DNA of 64,000 nt from UBA2199 sp964628035 (lineage in GTDB: Bacteria > Acidobacteriota > Aminicenantia > UBA2199): the NCBI GenBank assembly GCA_964628035.1, contig CAZVPI010000003.1:124001-188000 (forward strand), in the 5' to 3' direction. Under the pieces are notes generated by a model. The model was not told where the DNA came from. It saw only the letters and a list, made by a program, of their open reading frames with translations, and searched no databases. Positions 52,238-60,927 of this stretch are shown one piece after another (position 1 is the stretch's first letter; every line of letters starts with the position of its first letter). Both the position numbers and the translations under genes were made by a program.

Positions 52238-53521
52238 ATGGGCTACCAGATCGAACATGTGTTCGCCAGGGAGATCCTGGACTCGCGCGGCAACCCGACC
52301 GTCGAAGCCGAAGTGCGGCTGCAGGACGGCTCGTTCGGCCGCGCCGCCACGCCGTCTGGCGCCTCGACCGGCGTCCACGAGGCCTGCGAGCTGCGCGACA
52401 AGGACAAGCGGCGCTACGGTGGCAAGGGAGCGCTGCAGGCGGTCGGCCACGTCAACGGCGAGCTGGCCGCGGCCATCCGGGGCATGGACGCCCGCGACCA
52501 GGCAGGGGTCGACGGCAAGATGATCGCCCTTGACGGCACCGGGAACAAGGGGCGCCTGGGCGCCAACGCCATCCTGGCCGTCAGCCTGGCGGTGGCGCGC
52601 GCCGCCGCCGCCGCCGCCGGCCTCCCCCTCTACCGCTACCTGGGCGGCGAGCAGGCGACGCTGCTGCCCGTTCCCTGCTTCAACATCCTGAACGGCGGCG
52701 CCCATGCCAACTGGCAGGGGACCGATTTTCAGGAGTTCATGATCGCGCCCTCGGGGGCGCCCAGCTTCCGCGAGGCGCTGCGCTGGGGCGCCGAGGTCTA
52801 CCATGCCCTGAAGAAGGTTCTCAAGGAGGCCGGCCATTCGACCGGCGTCGGCGACGAGGGCGGCTTCGCCCCGGTGCTGAAGACGAACGCCGAGGCGGTC
52901 GAGTTGATCCTCAAGGCCATCGCTGTTGCCGGCTACCGCCCCGGCGACGACATCGCCATCGCCCTGGATCCGGCCTCCAGCGGCTTCTTCGAGGACGGGC
53001 AGTATCACCTGCGCACCGAGAAGCGGAAGATCGATTCGGCCGCGATGGTCGCCCTGTGGGCCGAATGGACACGCAAATACCCGATCGTCGTGTTGGAGGA
53101 CGGCCTGGCCGAGGATGACTGGCAGGGCTGGAGGCTGCTGAACCGGGAGATCGGCCGCAAGGTCGAGCTCGTCGGCGACGACCTGTTCGTCACCAACGTC
53201 CAGCGCATCGAGCGCGGCATCCGCGAACAGACGGCCAACGCCGTGCTGATCAAGCTGAACCAGATCGGCACGCTGACCGAGACGCGGGCGGCGATCGAGT
53301 TGGCGCGCAGGGCCGGTTGGGGGGCGATGGTCTCCCACCGCAGCGGCGAAACGGTCGACAGCTTCATCGCCGACCTGACCGTGGCCATGGCCACCGGCCA
53401 CCTGAAGACCGGCGCCCCCTGCCGCGGCGAGCGGGTGGAGAAGTACAACCAGCTGCTGCGCATCGAGGAGGAGCTGGGCGCCAAGGCGGTCTACGCCGGG
53501 CGCAAGGCCTTCGTCAGGTAG
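52238..53521 (+). CDS. eno: Enolase (phosphopyruvate hydratase)
   Basis: A glycolytic enzyme converting 2-phosphoglycerate to phosphoenolpyruvate, 427 residues, full length. It has AREILDSRGNPTVEAEV at the start, STGVGDEGGFAP (catalytic Glu), the metal and lysine positions in IALDPASSGFF, VVLEDGLAEDDW, VGDDLFVTN and LIKLNQIGTLTET, and the signature SHRSGETVDSFIADL. LDPASSGFF deviates from the usual LDCAASEFY but keeps the metal-binding Asp. It is transcribed alone, or with the MFS gene 168 bases downstream. Confidence 0.97.
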   Translation: MGYQIEHVFAREILDSRGNPTVEAEVRLQDGSFGRAATPSGASTGVHEACELRDKDKRRYGGKGALQAVGHVNGELAAAIRGMDARDQAGVDGKMIALDGTGNKGRLGANAILAVSLAVARAAAAAAGLPLYRYLGGEQATLLPVPCFNILNGGAHANWQGTDFQEFMIAPSGAPSFREALRWGAEVYHALKKVLKEAGHSTGVGDEGGFAPVLKTNAEAVELILKAIAVAGYRPGDDIAIALDPASSGFFEDGQYHLRTEKRKIDSAAMVALWAEWTRKYPIVVLEDGLAEDDWQGWRLLNREIGRKVELVGDDLFVTNVQRIERGIREQTANAVLIKLNQIGTLTETRAAIELARRAGWGAMVSHRSGETVDSFIADLTVAMATGHLKTGAPCRGERVEKYNQLLRIEEELGAKAVYAGRKAFVR

Positions 53522-53563
53522 CCCGAAGCCTCAAGCCCTTCTCAAGGCAATAAGGGAATGGAA

Positions 53564-53657
53564 AAAAGGCAAAAGGGAAGCGGACATTCATGGGGCTGCA
53601 AGTGCTTTTCCCTCCCTTTTGCCTTTTGCCCTCCGCCTTTTGCCTTTCTCTCCTTGC
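53564..53657. repeat. AAAAGGC/CTTTTGC inverted heptamer element between enolase and the MFS gene
   Basis: Left arm AAAAGGC, AAAAGGG (53564-53577). Right arm with CTTTTCC, two adjacent CTTTTGC and one more CTTTTGC two units later (53605-53643), preceded by GTGCTTTTCCC. The arms are reverse complements about 40 bases apart. The unit is the same as inside hypA (6792). Confidence 0.85.
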
Positions 53658-53689
53658 TCGCTCTCTGATTCAATGCGATCAGGCTGGTC

Positions 53690-54901
53690 ATGTCGCTCTC
53701 CGCTGATTCCTCCTCCGTAAGCCGCAACTTGCGGAGGATCCAGGCCATGAAGTTTCTGGGCGAATTCCTGCCCATCGCGCCGGTGCTGATCCTCTATTAC
53801 ACGGCCAACGGCCTGAACTCGACGCAGATCTTCACCATCCAGGCCATCTTCCACGTTGGGGTGCTGTTGCTGGAGGTGCCGTCGGGTTACCTGGCCGACG
53901 TCATCGGCCGCAGGAAGACCCTGGTGCTCGGCGCAGTCTTCTACCCGCTCGGCGTGGTGGTGTACGCACTGGGGCACGGCTTCGTTGCCTTCGTGCTCGC
54001 CGAACTGGCCTGGGCGGTCAGCGTCAGCATGCGCTCGGGCTGCGACTCCGCCCTGCTGTTCGACTCGCTGAGGCAGTTGGGGAGGGAGGGGGAATACAGG
54101 CGCTTCGAGGGGCGCTGCTCCCTGTTCGCCCGCGGCGGCACCGCCGTTTCATCGGTCGCCGGCGGCCTGCTGGCTTCGGTCTTCCTGCGCCTGCCCTTCC
54201 TGGTCAACCTCGGCGTCGCCCTGCTCATGCCGCCCCTGGCCCTGGGCCTGGCGGAGCCGGAGCGCGAAAAGCGGGCCGGCAAGGAGCCGCTGCGCGACAT
54301 TGCGCGCATCTGCCGCCGCTCGCTGGGCCAGCCCCGCATCCGGCCGCTGATCCTGGCCAGCGGCGCGCTGATGGCCAGCCAGCTGACGGCGCTGTGGGCC
54401 TATTTCCTCCTCTACCAGGAGCTGGGAATCGCCGTCGGCTGGTTCGGGATCCTGTTCGCCGTGTTCCAACTGGCCGGCGCCCTGGGCGGCGGACGGGCCC
54501 ATGCCTTCAGCGAGCGCTTCGGCCAGCGTGCGCCCCTGTTCCTGGCCCTGCTCTGCCCGCTGGCCTTCATCCTGCTCGGGCTGCTCCCCAGCCCCTGGCT
54601 GTTGCCGCTGGTGCCCTTGAACGCCCTTCTCTGGAACCTGGCCTACCCGGTGCTGCTCGAGCGGCTGAACCTGGCCGTCGGCTCCGACGTGCGCGCCACC
54701 GTCCTGTCCCTGGCCGGCATGGCCGGAAGCGTGTTCTTCATCGTGGTCTCGCCGCTCTTCGGCCGCCTGGTGGACGCGTTTTCGCTCTCCGTGGCCTTCG
54801 TGGCCCTGGGGGCGGTTTTCCTCGTGGTCAATGTTTGGCTTTTGACGTCCATGCTCAGGCACGGGCAAGAAGGAGAGACAAGGAAAAAGGAAAAAGCATA
54901 A
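53690..54901 (+). CDS. Major facilitator superfamily transporter
   Basis: A 403-residue inner-membrane protein with twelve predicted helices in two halves. The loop between helices 2 and 3 reads GYLADVIGRRKTLVLG, the MFS motif A pattern. The second half repeats it weakly (SERFGQRAPLFLAL). The N-terminus (RNLRRIQAMKFLGEFLPIAPV) leads into helix 1. ATG 53690 is used; an internal ATG at 53747 would cut into helix 1. The substrate cannot be told; this sub-type is often annotated as drug or sugar efflux. Confidence 0.88.
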   Translation: MSLSADSSSVSRNLRRIQAMKFLGEFLPIAPVLILYYTANGLNSTQIFTIQAIFHVGVLLLEVPSGYLADVIGRRKTLVLGAVFYPLGVVVYALGHGFVAFVLAELAWAVSVSMRSGCDSALLFDSLRQLGREGEYRRFEGRCSLFARGGTAVSSVAGGLLASVFLRLPFLVNLGVALLMPPLALGLAEPEREKRAGKEPLRDIARICRRSLGQPRIRPLILASGALMASQLTALWAYFLLYQELGIAVGWFGILFAVFQLAGALGGGRAHAFSERFGQRAPLFLALLCPLAFILLGLLPSPWLLPLVPLNALLWNLAYPVLLERLNLAVGSDVRATVLSLAGMAGSVFFIVVSPLFGRLVDAFSLSVAFVALGAVFLVVNVWLLTSMLRHGQEGETRKKEKA

Positions 54902-54954
54902 GAGGGGCTCCATGGAAAGGATTAGGAAGATGGGCAAGAACGATCCTGCAAGAC

Positions 54955-55055
54955 AAAAGGCGAAAGGCACCAGTGAAAATCCAGGACGTCGAGATTTGCA
55001 TTTGCTTTTTGCTTCGTCCTTCGCTGTTCCTAACACCAACACCAACACCAACATT
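54955..55055. repeat. Short repeat element with an AACACC hexamer array
   Basis: AAAAGGC and GAAAGGC (54955-54968) form a left arm. A TTTGC-rich stretch (54996-55013) and TCGCTGTTCC precede three AACACC units plus AACATT (55032-55055). The hexamer is the complement of the TAGTGT-type array near 11909. The gap runs from 54902 to 55114 and has no gene. Confidence 0.7.
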
Positions 55056-55114
55056 GAGAGCTCGTCCTATTCTTTTCCTCGTTGCCAAGTTCTAAGGAGC
55101 CAAAGGGGGAACCC

Positions 55115-55828
55115 ATGAAAGATCTGACCTATACCATTGCCCCGGACGTGTTCGCGGCTTTTCCTGAATACAGGCGCGGCGTGGTGGTCGCCCGCTCGGT
55201 GCGCAACGGCGATTCGCCGCCTGAGCTGGTGGCCATGCTGAGGAACGAGGAGGAAGAGGCCCGCCGGCGGCTGAGCCTGGGGACGCTGACCGCCGAGCCG
55301 CGCCTGGCCTCGTGGCGCGAGGCCTTCCGTAGCCTGGGCTACAAGCCGGCCGAGTTCCGGCCGTCGGTCGAGGCCCTGCTGCGCCGGGTGCTGAAGGGGC
55401 AGGAGCTGCCCGCGATCAACGCCTTGGTCGACATCGGCACCATCGTCTCCCTGAGGCATCTCCTGCCTGTAGGCGGCCATGCCATCGACGTGCTGGCCGG
55501 CGACATCGCCCTGCGCCCGGCTGCGGGAGGCGAGGAATTCATCCCGTTCGGCTCGGAGCAGATGGAGCATCCCGCCCCAGGGGAATTCATCTTCGTAGAG
55601 GGAAAGAAGGTCCTGACGCGGCGCTGGATCTGGCGCCAGGCCAACCATACGCTGCTGCTGCCCGGGACGACCGCCGTCGAGTTCAACCTCGACGGCCTGC
55701 CGCCGGCAGGGGACGAGGAGCTGCAGGCGGCCGCGCGCGATATCCAGCAGCTGGTCGGCCGGTTTTGCGGCGGCTCCTGCCGCTTCGCTGTCCTGGGCCG
55801 GGAAACTCCCGCCCACGATCTTGCTTGA
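55115..55828 (+). CDS. Free-standing B3/B4 domain protein
   Basis: A 237-residue protein with the B3/4 fold that in PheRS beta binds or edits tRNA: SLRHLLPVGGHAIDVLAGDI, then EFIFVEGKKVLTRRWIWRQA and LLPGTTAVEFNLDGLPP. Stand-alone versions are widespread and act as trans-editing or tRNA-binding factors, or have unknown roles. ATG 55115 is preceded by a purine-rich AAAGGGGG. An upstream ATG at 55082 lies in unconserved sequence. Confidence 0.85.
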   Translation: MKDLTYTIAPDVFAAFPEYRRGVVVARSVRNGDSPPELVAMLRNEEEEARRRLSLGTLTAEPRLASWREAFRSLGYKPAEFRPSVEALLRRVLKGQELPAINALVDIGTIVSLRHLLPVGGHAIDVLAGDIALRPAAGGEEFIPFGSEQMEHPAPGEFIFVEGKKVLTRRWIWRQANHTLLLPGTTAVEFNLDGLPPAGDEELQAAARDIQQLVGRFCGGSCRFAVLGRETPAHDLA

Positions 55829-55974
55829 CCGTCTTCAGGCGGGCGTTTTCCCGGAGAAAAGGCAAAACCATCGGTGTTCCGCGCACGTATGCATGGCTTG
55901 GGGAACATTCAAAAAATTGAATCGTTTGCGAAAGTCCGATGGCTTTGTCAAGTTCAAGTCATAAGGAGAGGCAC

Positions 55975-57480
55975 ATGACACGCAAGAGCATGAAAGGCGC
56001 CGTCATCCTGGCCGCCTTGCTGGCGCTGACCGCCGGCAGCGCCCTGTCGGCCCAGGTCCTGGACAGGATGAAAGCCCAGGTTCACGAGCGGACTCTGAAG
56101 AACGGCATGAAGTTCATCGTCATGGAGCAGCGCGAGGCGCCGGTAGCCTCGTTCCACGTCTACGCCGATGTGGGCAGCGCCCAGGAGTCCTACGGCATCA
56201 CCGGCCTTTCCCACATCCTCGAGCACATGGCCTTCAAGGGCACCACGACCGTGGGCACCAGGGACTATGCCGCCGAGGCCGTCATCCTGGACGAAATGGA
56301 CCGGGTCCACGCCGAGCTGTCCCGCGAGAAGGGCCGCATCAGGCCCGACGAGAAGCGCGTCGGCGAGCTGCAGGCCCGCTTTGAGGAGCTGCAGAGGCAA
56401 GCCAAGGAGTTCGTGGTCAACAACGAGTACTTCGACATGGTGATGCAGCAGGGCGACACCGGCGTCAACGCCTACACCAGCTTCGACGCCACGCAGTACA
56501 CCAACAGCCTGCCGGCCAACAAGCTCGAGTTCTGGATGGCCGTCACCTCCGACCGCTTTCTGAACCCGGTATTCCGCGAATTCTACAAGGAGCGCGAGGT
56601 GATCATGGAGGAGCGCCGCCTGAGCGTGGAGACGCAGCCGATCGGCAAGCTGATCGAGGACTTCATGGCCACCGCCTTCAAGGCCCACCCCTACCACCAC
56701 CACGTCATCGGCCACATGTCCGACCTGCGCGCCATCACCCGCCAGGACGTCAAGGATTATTTCAGGAAATTCTATGCGCCCAGCAACCTCACGGCCGCCG
56801 TCGTCGGCGACGTCGACGCCGCCGAGGTCTTCCGCCTGGCCGAGCTCTATTTCGGCCGCATTCCCAGCGGCCCGCGCCCCGAGCCCCTGCGCACCGTGGA
56901 GCCGGAGCCCTGGGGCGAACGCCGGGTCGCGGTCAGGGCCCAGTCGCAGCCGGTCCTGCTGCTGGGCTACCACAAGCCCGAGGCGCGCCACGCCGACAAC
57001 GGCGCCCTGGACGCCTTGGCCAACATCCTCGGCCAGGGCCGCTCCTCGCGCCTGTGGGAGCGCCTGGTGAAGAAGGAGCAGGTTGCCGCCCAGGTCGCCT
57101 GCTTCAACAACTTCCCCGGCGACAAGTATCCCAACCTGATCGCCTTTTTCTCCATGCCCAGCAAGGACAAGACGGCCGCCCAGTCGCTGGAGCTGATCGA
57201 CGCGGAGATCGAGAGGATCAAGAAGGAGGGGGTCACCCCGCAGGAACTGGCCAAGTACAAGCAGTCGGCCAAGAAGAGTCTGATCGACGGAATGAAGTCC
57301 AACTCGCGCCTGGCGGCGCTGCTCACCCGCACCGATGTGGTGAAGGGCGACTGGCGGCTGCTGTTCGACGAGCTGGCCGCCATCGAGCGCATCACCGCCG
57401 CCGACGTGCAGCGCGTGGCCCGGGCCTACCTGGTCTCCGACCGGCGCACGGTCGGCGAGATCGTTCCCGAGAAAATCTGA
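55975..57480 (+). CDS. Exported M16 family zinc peptidase, active subunit
   Basis: A 501-residue protein with a signal peptide (about 1-25). The inverted zinc motif HILEHMAFKGT (HxxEH) lies near residue 82, and the third ligand Glu would be about 76 residues later, which places it beyond the extended insert in this copy. LKNGMKFIVMEQREAPVAS is the usual family start and a second M16 domain follows from about 280. ATG 55975 has AAGGAGAGG upstream. It is the active half of a pair with the next gene, as in the PqqL- and Ydd-type or mitochondrial processing peptidase arrangement, degrading peptides in the periplasm. Confidence 0.92.
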   Translation: MTRKSMKGAVILAALLALTAGSALSAQVLDRMKAQVHERTLKNGMKFIVMEQREAPVASFHVYADVGSAQESYGITGLSHILEHMAFKGTTTVGTRDYAAEAVILDEMDRVHAELSREKGRIRPDEKRVGELQARFEELQRQAKEFVVNNEYFDMVMQQGDTGVNAYTSFDATQYTNSLPANKLEFWMAVTSDRFLNPVFREFYKEREVIMEERRLSVETQPIGKLIEDFMATAFKAHPYHHHVIGHMSDLRAITRQDVKDYFRKFYAPSNLTAAVVGDVDAAEVFRLAELYFGRIPSGPRPEPLRTVEPEPWGERRVAVRAQSQPVLLLGYHKPEARHADNGALDALANILGQGRSSRLWERLVKKEQVAAQVACFNNFPGDKYPNLIAFFSMPSKDKTAAQSLELIDAEIERIKKEGVTPQELAKYKQSAKKSLIDGMKSNSRLAALLTRTDVVKGDWRLLFDELAAIERITAADVQRVARAYLVSDRRTVGEIVPEKI

Positions 57481-57494
57481 TGGGAGTACCTACC

Positions 57495-59609
57495 ATGAAA
57501 CAAAATCGCATCGCCCTGGCGTTGCTGGGGCTTCTGCTCCTGGCCCTGGCGGCCTCGCCGCTGGCGGCCCAGAAGAACCCCAAGGACGCCTTCGACTTTC
57601 CCAAGCTCAATCCGCTGCGCACGCCGCCGGTGCAGCAGATGACGCTGAAGAACGGCATCCGCCTGTTCCTCATCGAGGACCGCCGTTTCCCGACCATCGA
57701 CCTGCGCGGCATGTTCTTCGCCTCCTCGGCCTTCGAGCCCGCCGCCAAGGCGGGGCTGGCCTCCCTCACCGGCACGGTGCTGCGTACGGGCGGCGCGGGG
57801 ACGCTGAGCGGAGACGAGATCGACCGCCGGCTGGAGACCATGGCCGCCGACATCGAGACCGGCATCGACAGCGAGAGCGCCTCGGTGTACGTCTCCATGC
57901 TCAAGGAGAGCCTGGACCAGGTGCTGCCCATCCTGGCCGACATCCTGCGCCGGCCGTCCTTCGCCCAGGACAAGATCGACCTGGCCAAGATCGAGGCGCG
58001 CACGGCCATCTCGCGGCGCAACGACCAGGTGGGGCAGATCGCCGACCGCGAGTTCACCAGGCTGATCTACGGCGTGGACAGTCCCTACGCCCGGCAGAGC
58101 GAATACGCCACCCTGGACGCCATCGGCCGCGAGGACCTGATCGCCTTTTACCGCGCGTACTTCCACCCCGACAACCTGTGGCTCGCCGTCTGGGGCGACT
58201 TCGACAGCCGGCAGATGGCCCGCAAGCTCGAGGCGGTCCTCGGCGACTGGCCCGCCTCCGGGCGCGCGCTGCCGCCCCTGCCCGAGGTCAAGTACGAGTT
58301 CAAGAGCACGGTCAACCTCGTCGAAAAGCCCGACGTCAACCAGTCCAACATCCTCATCGGCCATATCGGCGGCCTGCTGAGCGACCCCGATTACGCGGCG
58401 CTGTCGGTGATGAACCGCATCCTCTCCTTCGACCGCATGTTCAAGAAGGTGCGCACCGACGAGGGGCTGGCCTACTCGGTCTGGGGCTATTTCGGCGCCG
58501 GCTACAAGGTGCCGGGGGTGTTCTCCGCCGGCGCCCAGACCAAGTCCGGGGCCACGGCCAAGGTCATCGGCCTGATGCTCGAAGAGATGAAGCGCATGCG
58601 CGAGCAGGAGGTCGGCGACGAGGAGCTGCAGCGCGCCAAGGATCAGTTCCTCCATTCCTACGTCTTCCAGTTCGACAGCCGCGCCAAGATCATCCGCCGC
58701 CTGCTGACCAACGCCTATTACGGCTATCCCCTCGACTTCAACGAGCAGCTCATCCGGCGCATCGAGAAGGTGAGCAAGGCCGACGTGCTGGCGGCGGCGC
58801 AGAGGCACCTGCGCCCCGGCCAGGTGCAGATCCTGGTGGTGGGCAAGAGCGCCGACTTCGACCAGCCGCTCTCCGCGTTCGGCGCGGTCAACACGATCGA
58901 CATCTCCATTCCCATGCCCGCCGCTGAGTCAGCCCCCGCAGCCAGCTCCGAGGCCCTGGCCAGGGGCAAGGAGCTGTTCGCCGAGGCCATCGCCGCCATG
59001 GGCGGCGCGGAGAAGATCCGCGCCCTGCGCAGCGTGCGCTCCAAGGGCGACCTGACCCAGAGCACGCCCATGGGCGACATGACCTTTGCGGCCGAGGTGC
59101 TGACCGTTTATCCCGACAAGGTGCACTTGGCGCTGGACACCCCCGGCGGCAGGGTCCAGATGGTGGTCAGCGGCGACAAGGCCGTGATCCGCATGCCCCA
59201 GGGGACCATGCCCCTCGACGCCACCCAGCGCAAGGGCATGCTGGACAACATCGCCCGGGACCTGGTGCATGTCTGGCAGAACGCCGCCCGCTACACCTTC
59301 CAGGACCTGGGTGCCGCCCCCTTCGCCGGCGCCGAGGCGCGCGCCCTGCTCATAAGCGGCGCGGGGCTGACCTTCCGCCTGTTCCTCGACCCGCAGACCC
59401 GCCTGCCCCGCGGCTCCTCCTACCAGACCGTCACCCAGGAGGGGCCGGGAACGGTGGAGGAGCGGTTGTCCGACTACCGCGAGGTCGGCGGCATCCGGAT
59501 GCCGTTCCAGTCGGAAGGCTGGGCCAAGGACAAGAAAATCTCCTCGCAGGTGGTGAAGTCGATCGAGGTCAACGTCGCCATGGACGAGGGCTTGTTCAAG
59601 ATCGAATAG
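57495..59609 (+). CDS. Exported M16-like non-catalytic partner with a LolA-like C-terminal domain
   Basis: A 704-residue protein with a signal peptide. Residues about 45-470 form an M16 double domain beginning LKNGIRLFLIEDRRFPTIDL. The position of HxxEH reads AKAGLASLTGTVLRTGG, with no zinc ligands, so it is the inactive partner. The extra C-terminal part (about 480-704) starts AEAIAAMGGAEKIRALRSVR and continues as a beta-rich LolA/LppX-like domain seen in outer-membrane lipoprotein-sorting proteins. It follows the active M16 gene by 14 bases. An ATG overlapping that gene's stop is an alternative start. Confidence 0.88.
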   Translation: MKQNRIALALLGLLLLALAASPLAAQKNPKDAFDFPKLNPLRTPPVQQMTLKNGIRLFLIEDRRFPTIDLRGMFFASSAFEPAAKAGLASLTGTVLRTGGAGTLSGDEIDRRLETMAADIETGIDSESASVYVSMLKESLDQVLPILADILRRPSFAQDKIDLAKIEARTAISRRNDQVGQIADREFTRLIYGVDSPYARQSEYATLDAIGREDLIAFYRAYFHPDNLWLAVWGDFDSRQMARKLEAVLGDWPASGRALPPLPEVKYEFKSTVNLVEKPDVNQSNILIGHIGGLLSDPDYAALSVMNRILSFDRMFKKVRTDEGLAYSVWGYFGAGYKVPGVFSAGAQTKSGATAKVIGLMLEEMKRMREQEVGDEELQRAKDQFLHSYVFQFDSRAKIIRRLLTNAYYGYPLDFNEQLIRRIEKVSKADVLAAAQRHLRPGQVQILVVGKSADFDQPLSAFGAVNTIDISIPMPAAESAPAASSEALARGKELFAEAIAAMGGAEKIRALRSVRSKGDLTQSTPMGDMTFAAEVLTVYPDKVHLALDTPGGRVQMVVSGDKAVIRMPQGTMPLDATQRKGMLDNIARDLVHVWQNAARYTFQDLGAAPFAGAEARALLISGAGLTFRLFLDPQTRLPRGSSYQTVTQEGPGTVEERLSDYREVGGIRMPFQSEGWAKDKKISSQVVKSIEVNVAMDEGLFKIE

Positions 59610-59630
59610 CTTTTCCTGCACTTCCAAGGC

Positions 59631-59660
59631 CGGGGCGCCCGCGGGCGCCCCGTTTTGTTT
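59631..59660 (+). terminator. Rho-independent terminator after the M16 pair
   Basis: A perfect stem of CGGGGCGCCC with GGGCGCCCCG around a two-base GC loop is followed by TTTTGTTT. It lies about 20 bases after the stop codon of the second M16 gene. Confidence 0.92.
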
Positions 59661-59737
59661 CATTGTTCTTGCGCGCATCCCCCTGGCGGTTGTATGATGA
59701 AGGCCCGGAATACCCGTTCCCGGCCGGAGGTAGTGGA

Positions 59738-60010
59738 ATGAAGGAAACGCTCGCACGGCTGGTCGGCCAGGAGGTCGTGGTCGACACCCGATCGCCGTGG
59801 CTGTACATCGGCCGCCTGCAGGAGGTCCTCGCCGACGCCATGCTGCTGGCCGACGTCGACGTCCACGACAGCGGCGAGACCCAGCTGCCCAAGGAGCGCT
59901 ACGTGCTCGCCGCCTGCGAAACCGGGGTCAAGGCCAACCGCCGCTCGGTCTTCGTCAGCCTGGACCAGGTGGTCAGCGTCTCGCCCCTGGCCGACGTCAT
60001 ACGCTATTGA
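59738..60010 (+). CDS. Small conserved-looking protein of unknown function
   Basis: A 90-residue protein: MKETLARLVGQEVVVDTRSP, then a beta-rich middle (YIGRLQEVLADAMLLADVDV) and a Leu/Val-rich end. The size and beta content are compatible with an Sm-like or SH3-like small barrel, but no motif allows a call. ATG 59738 has GGAGG at eight bases. It starts its own unit after a terminator and is followed by the GIY-YIG gene six bases later. Confidence 0.72.
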   Translation: MKETLARLVGQEVVVDTRSPWLYIGRLQEVLADAMLLADVDVHDSGETQLPKERYVLAACETGVKANRRSVFVSLDQVVSVSPLADVIRY

Positions 60011-60016
60011 CCGGGC

Positions 60017-60307
60017 ATGCCCTGGTACCTGTATCTTGTGCGCTGCGGCGACGGCAGCCTCTACACCGGCGTTTCCAACGACGTGGCGCGCCGCCTGCAG
60101 GCCCACCGCCGGGGCAGGGGGGCGCGGTACCTGAAGGGGCGCGGCCCGCTGCTCCTGGCGCGCAAGGTCCGCGTCGGCACGCGCAGCGAGGCGCTGCGCG
60201 TCGAGCGCAAGGTCAAGCGCATGAAAAGGGAGTGGAAAGAGAAGCTCATTGCGGGAAAGATCAGAATCAACGATTTGCTACGTCAGAACTCAGACGCTAG
60301 ACGGTAG
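60017..60307 (+). CDS. GIY-YIG nuclease family protein (UPF0213 type)
   Basis: A 96-residue single-domain protein: the GIY-YIG hallmark appears as WYLYLVRCGDGSLYTGVSND (YLV and YTG), followed by the ARRLQAHRRG helix and KGRGPLLLARK. This is the YhbQ/UPF0213 subfamily of small nuclease-like proteins. The last residues (SDARR) and the stop codon at 60305-60307 fall inside a GACGNTA heptamer array, so the C-terminus is repeat-derived. Confidence 0.9.
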   Translation: MPWYLYLVRCGDGSLYTGVSNDVARRLQAHRRGRGARYLKGRGPLLLARKVRVGTRSEALRVERKVKRMKREWKEKLIAGKIRINDLLRQNSDARR

Positions 60308-60441
60308 ACGTCAGTGGTTGGCAAGAAAAACGCCCTGCAATCATTGTGTTCCCTGTGGTCTTGCTCATGTCTATCGTCCAACGTCTCTTGACCGTTCCTG
60401 GCCTTGCGAACGTCTGCCGTCCGGCGTCTACCGTCTTCTGC
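60293..60441. repeat. Second copy of the GACGTTA-type heptamer element
   Basis: Three units (GACGCTA, GACGGTA, GACGTCA) at 60293-60313 contain the stop codon of the GIY-YIG gene. They are followed by GTGGTTGGCAAGAAAAACG, nearly the same core as at 33356. Two right arrays of the CCAACGT/CTACCGT type follow at 60364-60384 and 60407-60441, separated by CCGTTCCTGG. The last unit abuts the rubrerythrin stop codon (60443). The element fills the whole gap between two convergent genes. Confidence 0.9.
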
Positions 60442-60442
60442 C

Positions 60443-60910
60443 TCACCCGCCGGACGTTTGCGGGAAGGCGGTGTTGGAATACAGGTACTCGACCTTCTCC
60501 TTGTGCTTGAGCTCCTCGTTGGCCATGCGCAGCAGCATCTCCTTGACCTCGCCCTCGGGCTGCAGGGAAGCCAGCCCCTTGTAGAAGTTGTAGGAGTTCC
60601 ACTCGCGGTGGGCGGCGACCAGGTAGACCTCGCTGCTCTTCATGTTCTTCTTGGGATCGGGCTTGGCGGCGTACTGGGCCACGTGGTAGTCGACCGGGGT
60701 CTCCATGCCCAGGGCGGTGAACTTCCTCTCGCCCTTCAGATAGGCCTCAAGGAACTGCTTGTGGGCCAGTTCCTCGCCGGCCAGGAACTGCAGGGTTTCC
60801 CGGGCCAGCTCGTCTTCGACAAGGTCGTGGAGCCCGAGGTAGAAGGCGCGGGCCTCCTCCTCGTTCTGGATGGCGGTCTCGATCAGGCTCTTCAGGCTTT
60901 GTTCTTGCAT
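60443..60910 (-). CDS. Rubrerythrin-like ferritin family protein
   Basis: A 155-residue four-helix di-iron protein: ligands are seen in NEEEARAFYLGL, EELAHKQFLEAY, HREWNSYNFYKG and NEELKHKEKVEYLY. It has no rubredoxin or Dx domain, unlike the protein at 38190. It probably serves peroxide reduction or iron handling in an anaerobe. It follows the outer-membrane protein gene by 17 bases on the same strand. Confidence 0.88.
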   Translation of the reverse strand: MQEQSLKSLIETAIQNEEEARAFYLGLHDLVEDELARETLQFLAGEELAHKQFLEAYLKGERKFTALGMETPVDYHVAQYAAKPDPKKNMKSSEVYLVAAHREWNSYNFYKGLASLQPEGEVKEMLLRMANEELKHKEKVEYLYSNTAFPQTSGG

Positions 60911-60927
60911 GTCCTTGCTCCCGCTTT

